From NCBI GenBank assembly GCA_016210115.1, contig JACQUW010000159.1, positions 1 through 64,000 of the forward strand: 64,000 bases of DNA, read 5' to 3'. The notes under the pieces were generated by a model. That model saw only the letters and a list, made by a program, of their open reading frames with translations. It did not search any database and was not told the origin of the DNA. The position numbers and the translations under genes are program-made. This document shows positions 51,532 through 59,483 of this stretch, in pieces. This stretch comes from Deltaproteobacteria bacterium. Lineage in GTDB: Bacteria; Desulfobacterota; Binatia; UBA9968. Every line of letters begins with the position of its first letter. Position 1 is the first letter of the stretch.

Positions 51532-52680
51532 TCAGTTCCCCAGCATCGATTCGTCCATCCCCTCTATATCCTCAGCCGGTAGACCATTGCAGCTCTGCGG
51601 GTCCAGATGGAGATACACAGTCTCTCCCGGGCTCATGGTCAGAAAAGGGTGGGTATGAACCTTTAACAACGTGTCACCCACTGCTATCTGGCAGTGGTAG
51701 GCATCGCCCATAAAAATTGCCTCTTTGACTGTACCCTCAACGACGTTCTCGAGTTGCTGAGGTTTCTGCTTGTGCACCTGGATATGCTCCGGACGGATCG
51801 ATATAACTGCGGGGTGACCCTTTTCCAGGCGGGTCGCAGGAATGAAAGTAAAGACACCTTTTTTGGTTTCGATTTTGGCTGGCTTGGAGTCTCCCGGCGA
51901 CTCGACCACTTTGCCGTCGATAAGGTTGGTAAGACCCAAAAACGTCGCTGTGAACTTTCGCTTCGGTCGCGAATAGAGTTGGTGGGGGGTTCCCACTTCA
52001 ATCAGTTTACCCGCATGCATCACCGCGATTTGATCGGAAATAGCGAGGGCCTCCGCCTGATCATGCGTGACAAAAATAGTCGTAATATTGATCCTTCTTT
52101 GCAGCGCCTTGATCTCCAAGCGCATCTGCACTCGGAGCCTGGCGTCGAGATTGCTCAGCGGCTCATCCAGAAGCATCACCTTTGGCTCGTTGACGAGCGC
52201 TCGGGCGAAAGCAACCCGCTGCTGTTGCCCTCCTGAGAGCTTTGGGGCGGGCCGGTCCTCCAGACCGTGAAGCCCAACGATCTTCAGCACGTCCTCCACC
52301 CTTTTTTTGATCTCGCTCTTGGGCCGGCGTTGGATCGTCAATGGATAAGCCACGTTCTCAAAAACGGTCATGTGAGGCCAGATCGCGTACGACTGGAAAA
52401 CCATTCCGATGGGACGCTTGTTTGTAGGCACGTAGATTCGCTCCCCGGAGGAAAACACCGGCTTCCCGTCTATGTTAATCGTTCCCTTTTCAGGTCTTTC
52501 AAGCCCCGCAACACATCTCAGAGTCGTCGTCTTTCCGCATCCGCTCGGCCCCAGAAAAGTGTAGAGCGATCCCTCCGGAATATCGAGCGAGACACCCTTC
52601 AGCACATGAACCCGCTCTTTGTCTTCCCCGAAGAACTTCTCCAAAGACTCAATCTTAACCATATATCTCTTTTCCGCCAT
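51532..52680 (-). CDS. ABC transporter ATPase (FbpC/PotA/UgpC type)
   Basis: 382 residues from ATG 52680, with AGGGGGACTTC upstream. Walker A GPSGCGKTTT near 46-55, Q-loop VFQSYAIWP, signature LSGGQQQRVAFARAL, Walker B MLLDEPLSNLD and H-loop FVTHDQAEAL are all intact. A C-terminal TOBE-like domain has ISIRPEHIQVHKQK. This class drives Fe(III), polyamine, sulfate or glycerol-phosphate uptake. The fused permease gene lies 50 bases upstream. Confidence 0.9.
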   Translation of the reverse strand: MAEKRYMVKIESLEKFFGEDKERVHVLKGVSLDIPEGSLYTFLGPSGCGKTTTLRCVAGLERPEKGTINIDGKPVFSSGERIYVPTNKRPIGMVFQSYAIWPHMTVFENVAYPLTIQRRPKSEIKKRVEDVLKIVGLHGLEDRPAPKLSGGQQQRVAFARALVNEPKVMLLDEPLSNLDARLRVQMRLEIKALQRRINITTIFVTHDQAEALAISDQIAVMHAGKLIEVGTPHQLYSRPKRKFTATFLGLTNLIDGKVVESPGDSKPAKIETKKGVFTFIPATRLEKGHPAVISIRPEHIQVHKQKPQQLENVVEGTVKEAIFMGDAYHCQIAVGDTLLKVHTHPFLTMSPGETVYLHLDPQSCNGLPAEDIEGMDESMLGN

Positions 52681-52730
52681 GAAGTCCCCCTGTATCGATT
52701 GGGCTAAACCCATCCTTCGTTAAATAGAAG

Positions 52731-54425
52731 CTAGTCCGCAATGCCTACCTTTGCACCTAATTTCCGGGCTACATACGCCATGGCGACCAAGAGAAGGACC
52801 ATCAAAACCCCAAGAGCGCATACGAAGGAATATTGCCCCCCTTCCCACAGGTCAAAGGCCATGATGGAAAGCACGGTGCTATTGTAGGAATAAAGCAAAA
52901 TTGAGGTGGATAACTCCCTTAGAGAAATGATGCTGATGTAAATCCAGCCCGCCACAAACCCGGGCATAAGCAGCGGAAGAAGAACCTTCCTGAAGGTTTG
53001 AAACCAGGTACCCCCGCTTGCCAGAGAGGCCTCTTCAAGCTCCTTATTGATCTGAATCATCGAAGCCGAGGCGGCACGAATCCCGTAAGGCATAAACTTC
53101 GTCATGTAAGCCAGCAGCAATACCCAGATGGTCCCATAAATCGGTATCGGTAGGGTAAGGTAGACCCATATCAGGCTCACGCCCAAAACGATTCCCGGCA
53201 TCGCGATAGGGATAAAGGTCATATTATCTAACATCGCCCTGCCCGGAAGCTTACTTTTTACTGTGATCCAGGCAATCACCGAGGTTAACAACATGACCAA
53301 GGTGGCAGAACCCACTGAGAGATAGAAGCTGTTTTTAAAGGCGGTTAGGGCCAATGGGTAGTTTAGGATATACTTGTAATTGGACAGAGTCAGCTTGGCC
53401 ATAAGCTCACGCGAGGGAACGCCGTAGTAAGGAATAAAAGAGGACCAGAGAAGCACAAACACAGGAAGAATCACGGCGAGGAAGAAAATAAGAAAGGAGC
53501 TGGCGCAGGTAACATACTTCCATGGTCCCAGATCAATAACCCTCGGGCGGTATCCCTTTCCTGTGACCGTGGCATAGCGCTCTTCGCGCCTGGTAATCCT
53601 TCCGTAAATAAGAACCCCAGCCGTGCTGATCAAGAGGAGCGTAACGGCATAGGAGCCGGCGAGACCAAAATCGGACGGGAACTGATGGATGGCAAGAAAG
53701 ATCTTGGTGGTGAAGACTGATATCTTTGCGGGCACCCCCACCAAGGCCGGAACCTCAAAGGCCTCGATCGCTCTTACAAACATGATCAGAATGACACTGA
53801 ACATGGCCGGTCGCATGAGCGGGAGGGTTATGCGCCTGAATGTCGTAAAGGTGCTCGACCCCGCGGATAGGGCCGCCTCTTCGAGGGAGGTATCCATATT
53901 CCGGAAGGCAGCCGACATCAGCAGAAAAACCAGGGGATAGAGGTGAATCGCCTCAGCCCAGATCATCCCCCACATCGAGTAGACGTTGAAGGGAGCAGAC
54001 TCCAGTCGAAGCAGCTCTTTTACCACCAGATTGATAAGACCGATCTTGGGGCTAAGGAGGAGAATCCATGCGATCGTGCTCAGAATCCCGGGGATAATGA
54101 ACGGAATCAAAGCCATGACCACAAACAGCTTCTTCAATGGAGTATTGGTCCGTTCGCTGACCCAGGCCAGAAAGGTTCCGATCAGGAAGGTGACAAGACA
54201 GACTCCAATGGCAAAATGGAGAGAGTTCAAAAAGAGGAGGTAAAATTCTTTGTCAAAATAGGCTTTGATGTAGTTCTGAATCGTGTAAGTCGCCCCCGGC
54301 TCTCCTATGGGCGCGCTACGGATACTTCCGTAGAGTAGCATCACCAGGGGAACGCCTGCCAGATAAAGGACAAACAAAGAGCAGCCTATGAGGACCAGGG
54401 TCTGCGAATTGAAAAATCGCTTCAT
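52731..54425 (-). CDS. Duplicated-domain ABC permease (FbpB/ThiP-like)
   Basis: 564 residues with about twelve hydrophobic segments and two EAA loops, EEAALSAGSSTFTTFRRITL and EEASLASGGTWFQTFRKVLL, showing two fused permease domains as in FbpB and ThiP. It pairs with the ATPase downstream. No periplasmic binding protein gene is adjacent; the next gene upstream is an unrelated SsuB-like ATPase after a 244-base gap with no coding frame I can support. Confidence 0.9.
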   Translation of the reverse strand: MKRFFNSQTLVLIGCSLFVLYLAGVPLVMLLYGSIRSAPIGEPGATYTIQNYIKAYFDKEFYLLFLNSLHFAIGVCLVTFLIGTFLAWVSERTNTPLKKLFVVMALIPFIIPGILSTIAWILLLSPKIGLINLVVKELLRLESAPFNVYSMWGMIWAEAIHLYPLVFLLMSAAFRNMDTSLEEAALSAGSSTFTTFRRITLPLMRPAMFSVILIMFVRAIEAFEVPALVGVPAKISVFTTKIFLAIHQFPSDFGLAGSYAVTLLLISTAGVLIYGRITRREERYATVTGKGYRPRVIDLGPWKYVTCASSFLIFFLAVILPVFVLLWSSFIPYYGVPSRELMAKLTLSNYKYILNYPLALTAFKNSFYLSVGSATLVMLLTSVIAWITVKSKLPGRAMLDNMTFIPIAMPGIVLGVSLIWVYLTLPIPIYGTIWVLLLAYMTKFMPYGIRAASASMIQINKELEEASLASGGTWFQTFRKVLLPLLMPGFVAGWIYISIISLRELSTSILLYSYNSTVLSIMAFDLWEGGQYSFVCALGVLMVLLLVAMAYVARKLGAKVGIAD

Positions 54426-54669
54426 CCTATCTTCTCCCGATCCGGCTTCCTAGCCTGGATTATTCACCGCCTTACAGAGGTCTTGGGGCGAGCCCTTCTG
54501 TCCCAGGCCAAAAGGCCTTTGCCCTGAGGGATGCTTTCAAACTTCCGGTCTGGAGCCTCGCCGAGCACAGAATGAAGCATATGGCCAACCCTCCCTCCTC
54601 CACATCATCGCATCTGCACGGTCCTTCGATTTCACTGCTCAGGACAGGTGTGCCCTCTCCGCCTCAGGC

Positions 54670-55485
54670 CTAGGCGTCGATATTATGGACGACCTGATCC
54701 GCCACCATGGTTTTCCGGACCTCTTCCTCGATCTGGTTCCACAGGCAATCTTCGTATTCCAGGAATATCTTCTCCCGCTTTACCGAAAGTTTGCGCGGCC
54801 GGGGAATGTCCACCTTGAGCACATCCTTTACTCTCCCGGGGCGGGCGCCAAAGATAATGACACGGTCAGCCAGATAGATCGCCTCATTGATCTGGTGGGT
54901 AATGAAAAGTACGGTTTTCTTCGCCTCATTCCATATGCGGAGCAACTCGAGTTGCATAATCTCGCGAGTCTGAGCATCCAGAGCGGCGAAGGGCTCGTCC
55001 ATGATTAGAATCTCCGGATCCACGGTCAGCGCCCGAGCCAGATTGCATCTCTGTTGCATTCCTCCGGAAAGCTCGTGGGGAAAATGATCGTCGAAGCCGG
55101 AAAGCCCTACCAGCTTTATGAACTTCCGCGCCCTTTCCTGCTCGGCGGGGCCGGCCAACCCCCTGCATTCCAATCCAAAAATAACGTTTTTGAAAACAGT
55201 TCTCCACGGAAGAAGACACGGATCTTGAAAGACCATTGCCCGATCTGTTCCGGGCCCCTTGACCTCTTTCCCGTCGAGCATGATCCTGCCTGAAGTGGGC
55301 TTGAGCAATCCGTCCGCTATATTAATGAAGGTAGTCTTGCCGCAACCGCTGGGACCTACGATGGTAACGAACTCGCCGTCCTCGACCGCGAGGTTGACGT
55401 TGTCAAGCGCCAAAAGCCTTCCTCCGGTCCGCGGCTGGTAGTACTCCATCCGTAACCCGATTGCCTGTAATTTAGTCTTTGCCAC
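54670..55485 (-). CDS. ABC transporter ATPase (SsuB/TauB/NrtD type)
   Basis: 271 residues. Walker A GPSGCGKTTF near 42-51, VFQDPCLLPWRTV, signature ELSGGMQQRCNLARAL, Walker B ILIMDEPFAALD and FITHQINEAIYLAD are the pattern of nitrate/sulfonate/taurine importers. No permease is adjacent. It is the only ATPase in the window fitting the four NMT1/SsuA-like binding proteins, so it may energise them together with a permease elsewhere. Divergent from the GntR gene. Confidence 0.9.
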   Translation of the reverse strand: MAKTKLQAIGLRMEYYQPRTGGRLLALDNVNLAVEDGEFVTIVGPSGCGKTTFINIADGLLKPTSGRIMLDGKEVKGPGTDRAMVFQDPCLLPWRTVFKNVIFGLECRGLAGPAEQERARKFIKLVGLSGFDDHFPHELSGGMQQRCNLARALTVDPEILIMDEPFAALDAQTREIMQLELLRIWNEAKKTVLFITHQINEAIYLADRVIIFGARPGRVKDVLKVDIPRPRKLSVKREKIFLEYEDCLWNQIEEEVRKTMVADQVVHNIDA

Positions 55486-55589
55486 TTTGCCTCCTTAAAA
55501 AATTTTGTTTCTCCACTTAGCCTCCACGGGGCTTTCGGACATAATTCTTCCATAAATCGTTCCGCCATTGCAAGTTGTTTCTACGTTCC

Positions 55590-55650
55590 TTGACAAGCCC
55601 GTGGGGATCGGATAGGTACCTACCGGGCAGGATTGCATAAAATTTTTTAT
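55590..55650 (+). promoter_or_regulatory. Promoter and operator candidates for the GntR gene
   Basis: TTGACA (55590-55595), a 17-base spacer and TAGGTA (55613-55618) make a plausible promoter. The -10 overlaps the palindrome TAGGTACCTA (55613-55622), and a perfect ATAAAA-TT-TTTTAT inverted repeat follows at 55637-55650. Autoregulation by the GntR protein at one of these sites is likely. Confidence 0.5.
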
Positions 55651-55662
55651 AACAAATGTCCG

Positions 55663-56382
55663 ATGACTTACCCTCTCAGAAAATTAAAGCCGGCAGCCAA
55701 ACCCGTTGAGAGCCTCTCCGCTCGCGTCTATCACGAGATTAAAGGGCTCATTCTCCGCAATGAAATCATGCCCGGCCAAAAGCTTCATCATCAGGAGCTG
55801 AGCGAGCGCCTCGGCGTCAGCAGAACTCCGGTGCGGGAAGCGCTGACTCGTCTCGTCCAGGAAGGATACGCCAGCCTCCTGCCGAATCGGGGTTTTATCT
55901 GTAAAGAGATCAGATTGCAAGAGGCGGAAGAGCTGTACGATTTAAGGGAAGCGCTGGAGGCGTTTGCTGTGGAAAAGGCGATCGAAAAATTGAGCCTGGG
56001 CTCGCTGGCGGAACTCGAGCAGAAAGTTGAGCTTTACGGCCGTGACATTCACAAACGGTTTACCCGGGAGAGGCTGATCTATGATCAAAACATTCACCTG
56101 GAGATCGCCCAGATTGCCGGAAACGAAACGCTGAAGCGCTCTCTCCAGCAGGTGTTTGAGCGCATCATCCTCAAGAGGAAAACCGATGGTCTTTACGATC
56201 TGTCCCGCGCCGTCAGCGCGCACCAGGAGCATGTGGCAATTGCGCAAGCTATAAAGCGCCGCGACGTGTCCGCAGCGGTGCAAATCGTTCGAGGCCATAT
56301 ACAGGAAGGCAAGAAAAACGTTCTAAGGGATCTACAGGCGAGAAACGAGATCCGGGATTTTCAAATTCAAACCGAGAGTTAA
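55663..56382 (+). CDS. GntR family regulator with FCD domain
   Basis: 239 residues from ATG 55663; a TTG ten codons earlier is possible, and neither has a clear ribosome binding site. The winged helix spans about 16-80 (LSERLGVSRTPVREALTRL), followed by an all-helical FCD domain with likely metal and ligand contacts in YDQNIHLEIAQIAGN and AHQEHVAIAQAI. FadR-type regulators usually control the adjacent catabolic operon, here the hydantoinase-like and molybdenum hydroxylase genes, in response to a carboxylate ligand. Confidence 0.92.
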   Translation: MTYPLRKLKPAAKPVESLSARVYHEIKGLILRNEIMPGQKLHHQELSERLGVSRTPVREALTRLVQEGYASLLPNRGFICKEIRLQEAEELYDLREALEAFAVEKAIEKLSLGSLAELEQKVELYGRDIHKRFTRERLIYDQNIHLEIAQIAGNETLKRSLQQVFERIILKRKTDGLYDLSRAVSAHQEHVAIAQAIKRRDVSAAVQIVRGHIQEGKKNVLRDLQARNEIRDFQIQTES

Positions 56383-56421
56383 AGAGGCAGCAGCCTAAAA
56401 TTATAAACTTTAGGAGGGGGC

Positions 56422-57792
56422 ATGAACGCAGATTTGGTCATAAAAAACGGCTGGGTCGTAACGCCGGAGGAAACCTTCAAAGGCGGGGTCGCCATTAAGG
56501 ACGAAAAATTCGTTGCGCTTGGAACGGATGACGTGTTGCCCACGGGCAAGGAAGAAATTGACGCCAAGGGAAAATATATCCTTCCGGGCATCATTGACGG
56601 CCATGTGCATTTTCGAGAGCCGGGATTAGGCTACAAGGAAGATTTTACCACCGGCTCTACGGCGGCAGTTTGTGGCGGGGTCACGATGGTGATGGATATG
56701 CCCAATGTGACGCCACCAACGGCGGACGCCGAAAAGGTCAGAGATAAAATCAAGCTCGCGGAGGGTAAGTTCCTGACCGACGTCGCTTTTTTCGGTGTCG
56801 TCGTCCAGACCAACATCGAACAGATCCTTCCTATGGCTGAGGCCGGTGTTATCGGCTACAAGATCTTTTTCGGAGAGACGATCGGAAATCTTCCTTTTCC
56901 CGATGACGGGGCTTGTCTGGATGCCTTCAGGTTCATAGCCCAATCGAAGCTTCCCCTGGGGATCCATGCGGAGAACCGGCAGATCATGGCTTACCATACC
57001 AATAAGCTCAAGGCTGAAGGGAAGAACGACCCGATCTACTGGGAGTCTTCACGCCCGGACATCTGTGAGGCGGAATCCGTTCACCACGCTATCTTCTTTG
57101 CCGAAACCTTCGGCACCAAGCTCCACGTCTACCACATGAGCTCTAAGCAGGCGGCCTGGATGGTTCGAGACGCAAAGGCGCGTGGCTTGAGAGTCACCGC
57201 GGAAACCGGTCCCCACTATCTTCTGCGGGAATATAAAGACATGGCTGAAGTGGGTCCCCTCCTGAAAATGAATCCTCCGGTTCGGAGCCGCGACCACGCG
57301 GAGGTTCTCTGGGATGGATTGCTTAACGGCTACATCGATATGATCGCTACCGACCACTCTCCTCATACCCTGGAAGAAAAAGGTTCGGACATCACCGGTA
57401 AAATGACCAAGCCCGCTATCTGGGACTGCATTTCCGGATTCTGCGGAGTAGAGACCGCCGTTCCCGTGATGCTGACGGAGGTGAACAAGGGACGGATGAC
57501 TCTCAACCATTACGTAAAGCTTACTTCGGAAAATCCCGCCAGGGTGTGGCAGATCTATCCCAAAAAAGGATGCATCCGTCTCGGATCGGACGGCGATGTG
57601 ACGATTGTGGATTTGGAGAAAGAAGGAACCATCGATGTCAACAAGCTCCACAGCAAGAACAAACCCAGCCCGTGGCACGGCTGGAAGGTTAAGGGGATGC
57701 CTGTCTGCACGATCGTGCGCGGCCACGTGCAGATGCGTGACGGAGAGGTGGTTGGAAAGCCCGTTGGCAAAGTTGTGCGACCTAACCCGTAA
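56422..57792 (+). CDS. Dihydropyrimidinase/allantoinase/dihydroorotase family amidohydrolase
   Basis: 456 residues. Metal ligands of the cyclic-amidohydrolase family are all present: His61 and His63 in DGHVHFREPG, the carboxylated Lys147 in GYKIFFGE, His182 in HAENRQ, a histidine at 235-238 in HVYHMSS, and Asp311 in TDHSPHT. It hydrolyses a cyclic amide such as a dihydropyrimidine, hydantoin or allantoin. TTTAGGAGGGGGC precedes the ATG, 40 bases after the GntR stop. Context with a molybdenum hydroxylase suggests N-heterocycle degradation. The exact substrate cannot be read from sequence. Confidence 0.9.
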   Translation: MNADLVIKNGWVVTPEETFKGGVAIKDEKFVALGTDDVLPTGKEEIDAKGKYILPGIIDGHVHFREPGLGYKEDFTTGSTAAVCGGVTMVMDMPNVTPPTADAEKVRDKIKLAEGKFLTDVAFFGVVVQTNIEQILPMAEAGVIGYKIFFGETIGNLPFPDDGACLDAFRFIAQSKLPLGIHAENRQIMAYHTNKLKAEGKNDPIYWESSRPDICEAESVHHAIFFAETFGTKLHVYHMSSKQAAWMVRDAKARGLRVTAETGPHYLLREYKDMAEVGPLLKMNPPVRSRDHAEVLWDGLLNGYIDMIATDHSPHTLEEKGSDITGKMTKPAIWDCISGFCGVETAVPVMLTEVNKGRMTLNHYVKLTSENPARVWQIYPKKGCIRLGSDGDVTIVDLEKEGTIDVNKLHSKNKPSPWHGWKVKGMPVCTIVRGHVQMRDGEVVGKPVGKVVRPNP

Positions 57793-57801
57793 ATAGTAAA
57801 T

Positions 57802-57858
57802 GGTGAACAGTCAATGGACCACCCCCACCTTCTGCTCGCCAATTATTGGCTGTTCACC
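57802..57858. repeat. Intergenic inverted repeat GGTGAACAG/CTGTTCACC
   Basis: Perfect 9-base arms at 57802-57810 and 57850-57858, embedded in repeated 7-base words such as AATAGTA, GTCAATG and CTATTCA on both sides. It lies between the hydrolase and the medium-subunit gene, and could attenuate or stabilise the transcript. Confidence 0.6.
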
Positions 57859-57910
57859 GTGCAGTTTTCTTTATTGACTATTTGCTATTCACTATTGAAT
57901 AGACTGAATC

Positions 57911-58825
57911 ATGAAGAGACCTGAACCGCTTGAAATTTATCAGCCGACCTCGCTCGGCGAAGCCAGCGCGATACAGAGAAACAACGGGCCCGGGGGCTAT
58001 TTCCTTGCAGGGGGAACGGATCTGGTTATCGCTATCAAAGAGAAAGGTATCGTGCCCCGCTACGTGGTGGATCTCAAGACAATCCCGTCTCTCAACAGGA
58101 TCCGCGAGAATCCGGACGGATCCGTCACGATTGGGGCGCTGGCAACGATGAGAGAGGTGGAAACCTCCGTATTGATCTGCAGGAAATATCCTTTCCTGGC
58201 TCAAAGCGCCGCCGAGGTGGGCTCGATTCAGATCCGTAATCGGGCAACCATCGGCGGAAACATGGCAAACGCCACGCCATCCGCGGATGTAGCCCCTTCC
58301 CTGCTGGTTTTGGAGGCCACGGCAAAAGTTTTCGGGCCTGATGGGGAAAAGATTCTTCCCCTCGATGAGTTTTTCGTCGGTCCGGGCAAAACCGTGATGA
58401 AACAAGAGGAGATCCTGACGGAGTTGACAATTCCAGCTATGCCATCGGGCTTGGTGGGAGAATACATCAAATTCTCGCCGAGGGAGATGATGGATCTTGC
58501 CTACGTTGGGGTAGCTGTGGCGCTGGCTTTGAACAGTTCAGACCGAACGTGCCGGCAAGCGCGAATTGCCCTGGGCGCTGTTTCGCCGACACCGATGAGA
58601 GCCCGGAAAGCTGAGGCCGTTCTCCTCGATCAAAAAATCACGGCGGAGCTGGCGGAAAGGGCGGGAGAAGAGGCCGCCGGAGAAAGCAAGCCGATCAGCG
58701 ATGTGCGTTCTTCTGCCGACTACCGCAGGGAGATGGTCCGCGCGATGACCAAACGCGCTTTGCTCAATGCGGCCTCAGGGAAAGCGCCCGTGACGTGGGC
58801 GGAGAGAAGAGAGCGAAGATATTAG
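57911..58825 (+). CDS. Molybdenum hydroxylase FAD-binding medium subunit (CoxM-like)
   Basis: 304 residues. FAD motifs AGGTDLVIAI near 33-42 and TIGGNMANATPSADVAPSLL near 113-132 are typical. First of a complete M-S-L set downstream of the GntR and amidohydrolase genes. Inverted-repeat gaps of about 90-120 bases separate it from its neighbours, unlike the tightly packed set at 7951-11608, so the three genes may be differently balanced. Confidence 0.92.
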   Translation: MKRPEPLEIYQPTSLGEASAIQRNNGPGGYFLAGGTDLVIAIKEKGIVPRYVVDLKTIPSLNRIRENPDGSVTIGALATMREVETSVLICRKYPFLAQSAAEVGSIQIRNRATIGGNMANATPSADVAPSLLVLEATAKVFGPDGEKILPLDEFFVGPGKTVMKQEEILTELTIPAMPSGLVGEYIKFSPREMMDLAYVGVAVALALNSSDRTCRQARIALGAVSPTPMRARKAEAVLLDQKITAELAERAGEEAAGESKPISDVRSSADYRREMVRAMTKRALLNAASGKAPVTWAERRERRY

Positions 58826-58839
58826 TCAAGGATTAATAG

Positions 58840-58885
58840 GTCATTGGTCAATAGAAGAAGGCGGTCCGACCTATTGACCATTGAC
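58840..58885. repeat. Intergenic inverted repeat built from GTCAATGG-type words
   Basis: GTCATTGGTCAATAG (58840-58854) and CTATTGACCATTGAC (58871-58885) pair over 14 of 15 bases. It lies between the medium and small subunit genes. Confidence 0.65.
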
Positions 58886-58913
58886 GTATTATCATTGACC
58901 ATAAAGGAAAAGC

Positions 58914-59393
58914 ATGAAGAAGCAAATTAACATCACATTGAACGGCCGGCGGATGCGTCTTGAGGTTCCGGCCCATCGCCTTCTGCTGGATCTCCTGAGG
59001 GACGAAATCGCATTAACCGGAACAAAGGAGGGCTGTGGAACCGGCGACTGCGGCGCCTGCACAGTCCTCCTGAATGGAAAACCCGTCAACTCGTGTCTGA
59101 TCCTATCAGGCGAGCTTCACGGCGCAGACATCGTCACCATCGAGGGACTTAAGATCGGCCCCGAGTTCCACCCCGTTCAAAAAGCCTTTATCCAGGATGG
59201 AGGAGCTCAATGCGGTTACTGTACGCCGGGCATGCTTATGATGTCGAAGGCGCTCCTGGATGAGAACCTGAACCCAACCGAAGAGGACATCCGGTTTGCG
59301 CTTTCAGGCAATCTCTGCCGCTGCACCGGTTACGCCAAAATCATCCAGGCCGTTCAGGACGCGGCCGCGGAGCTGCGGGCCAGAAACGTTTAA
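58914..59393 (+). CDS. Molybdenum hydroxylase [2Fe-2S] small subunit (CoxS-like)
   Basis: 159 residues. Cluster ligands Cys41, Cys46, Cys49 and Cys61, then Cys100, Cys103, Cys135 and Cys137 (QCGYC ... CRCTGY) are complete. AAAGGAAAAGC precedes the ATG. Electron-transfer subunit between the large subunit's Mo site and FAD. Confidence 0.93.
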   Translation: MKKQINITLNGRRMRLEVPAHRLLLDLLRDEIALTGTKEGCGTGDCGACTVLLNGKPVNSCLILSGELHGADIVTIEGLKIGPEFHPVQKAFIQDGGAQCGYCTPGMLMMSKALLDENLNPTEEDIRFALSGNLCRCTGYAKIIQAVQDAAAELRARNV

Positions 59394-59396
59394 AAT

Positions 59397-59462
59397 GTTC
59401 AATCGGTTCAAGGGTTCCAAGCGTTCAAACGACTTGAACGATTTGAACGATTTGAACCTCTT
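59397..59462. repeat. TTGAAC/GTTCAA word repeat
   Basis: GTTCAA-type and TTGAAC-type words alternate with 7-11-base spacing, e.g. GGTTCAA against TTGAACC and CGTTCAA against TTGAACG, so the RNA can form several alternative hairpins. It fills the gap between small and large subunit genes. Confidence 0.6.
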
Positions 59463-59483
59463 TTAGACTTAAAGGAGCCACGA

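Noticed and set aside
59397-59462. CRISPR array
   Set aside because: Units are 6-8 bases in both orientations with no uniform spacers and no cas genes anywhere in the window.
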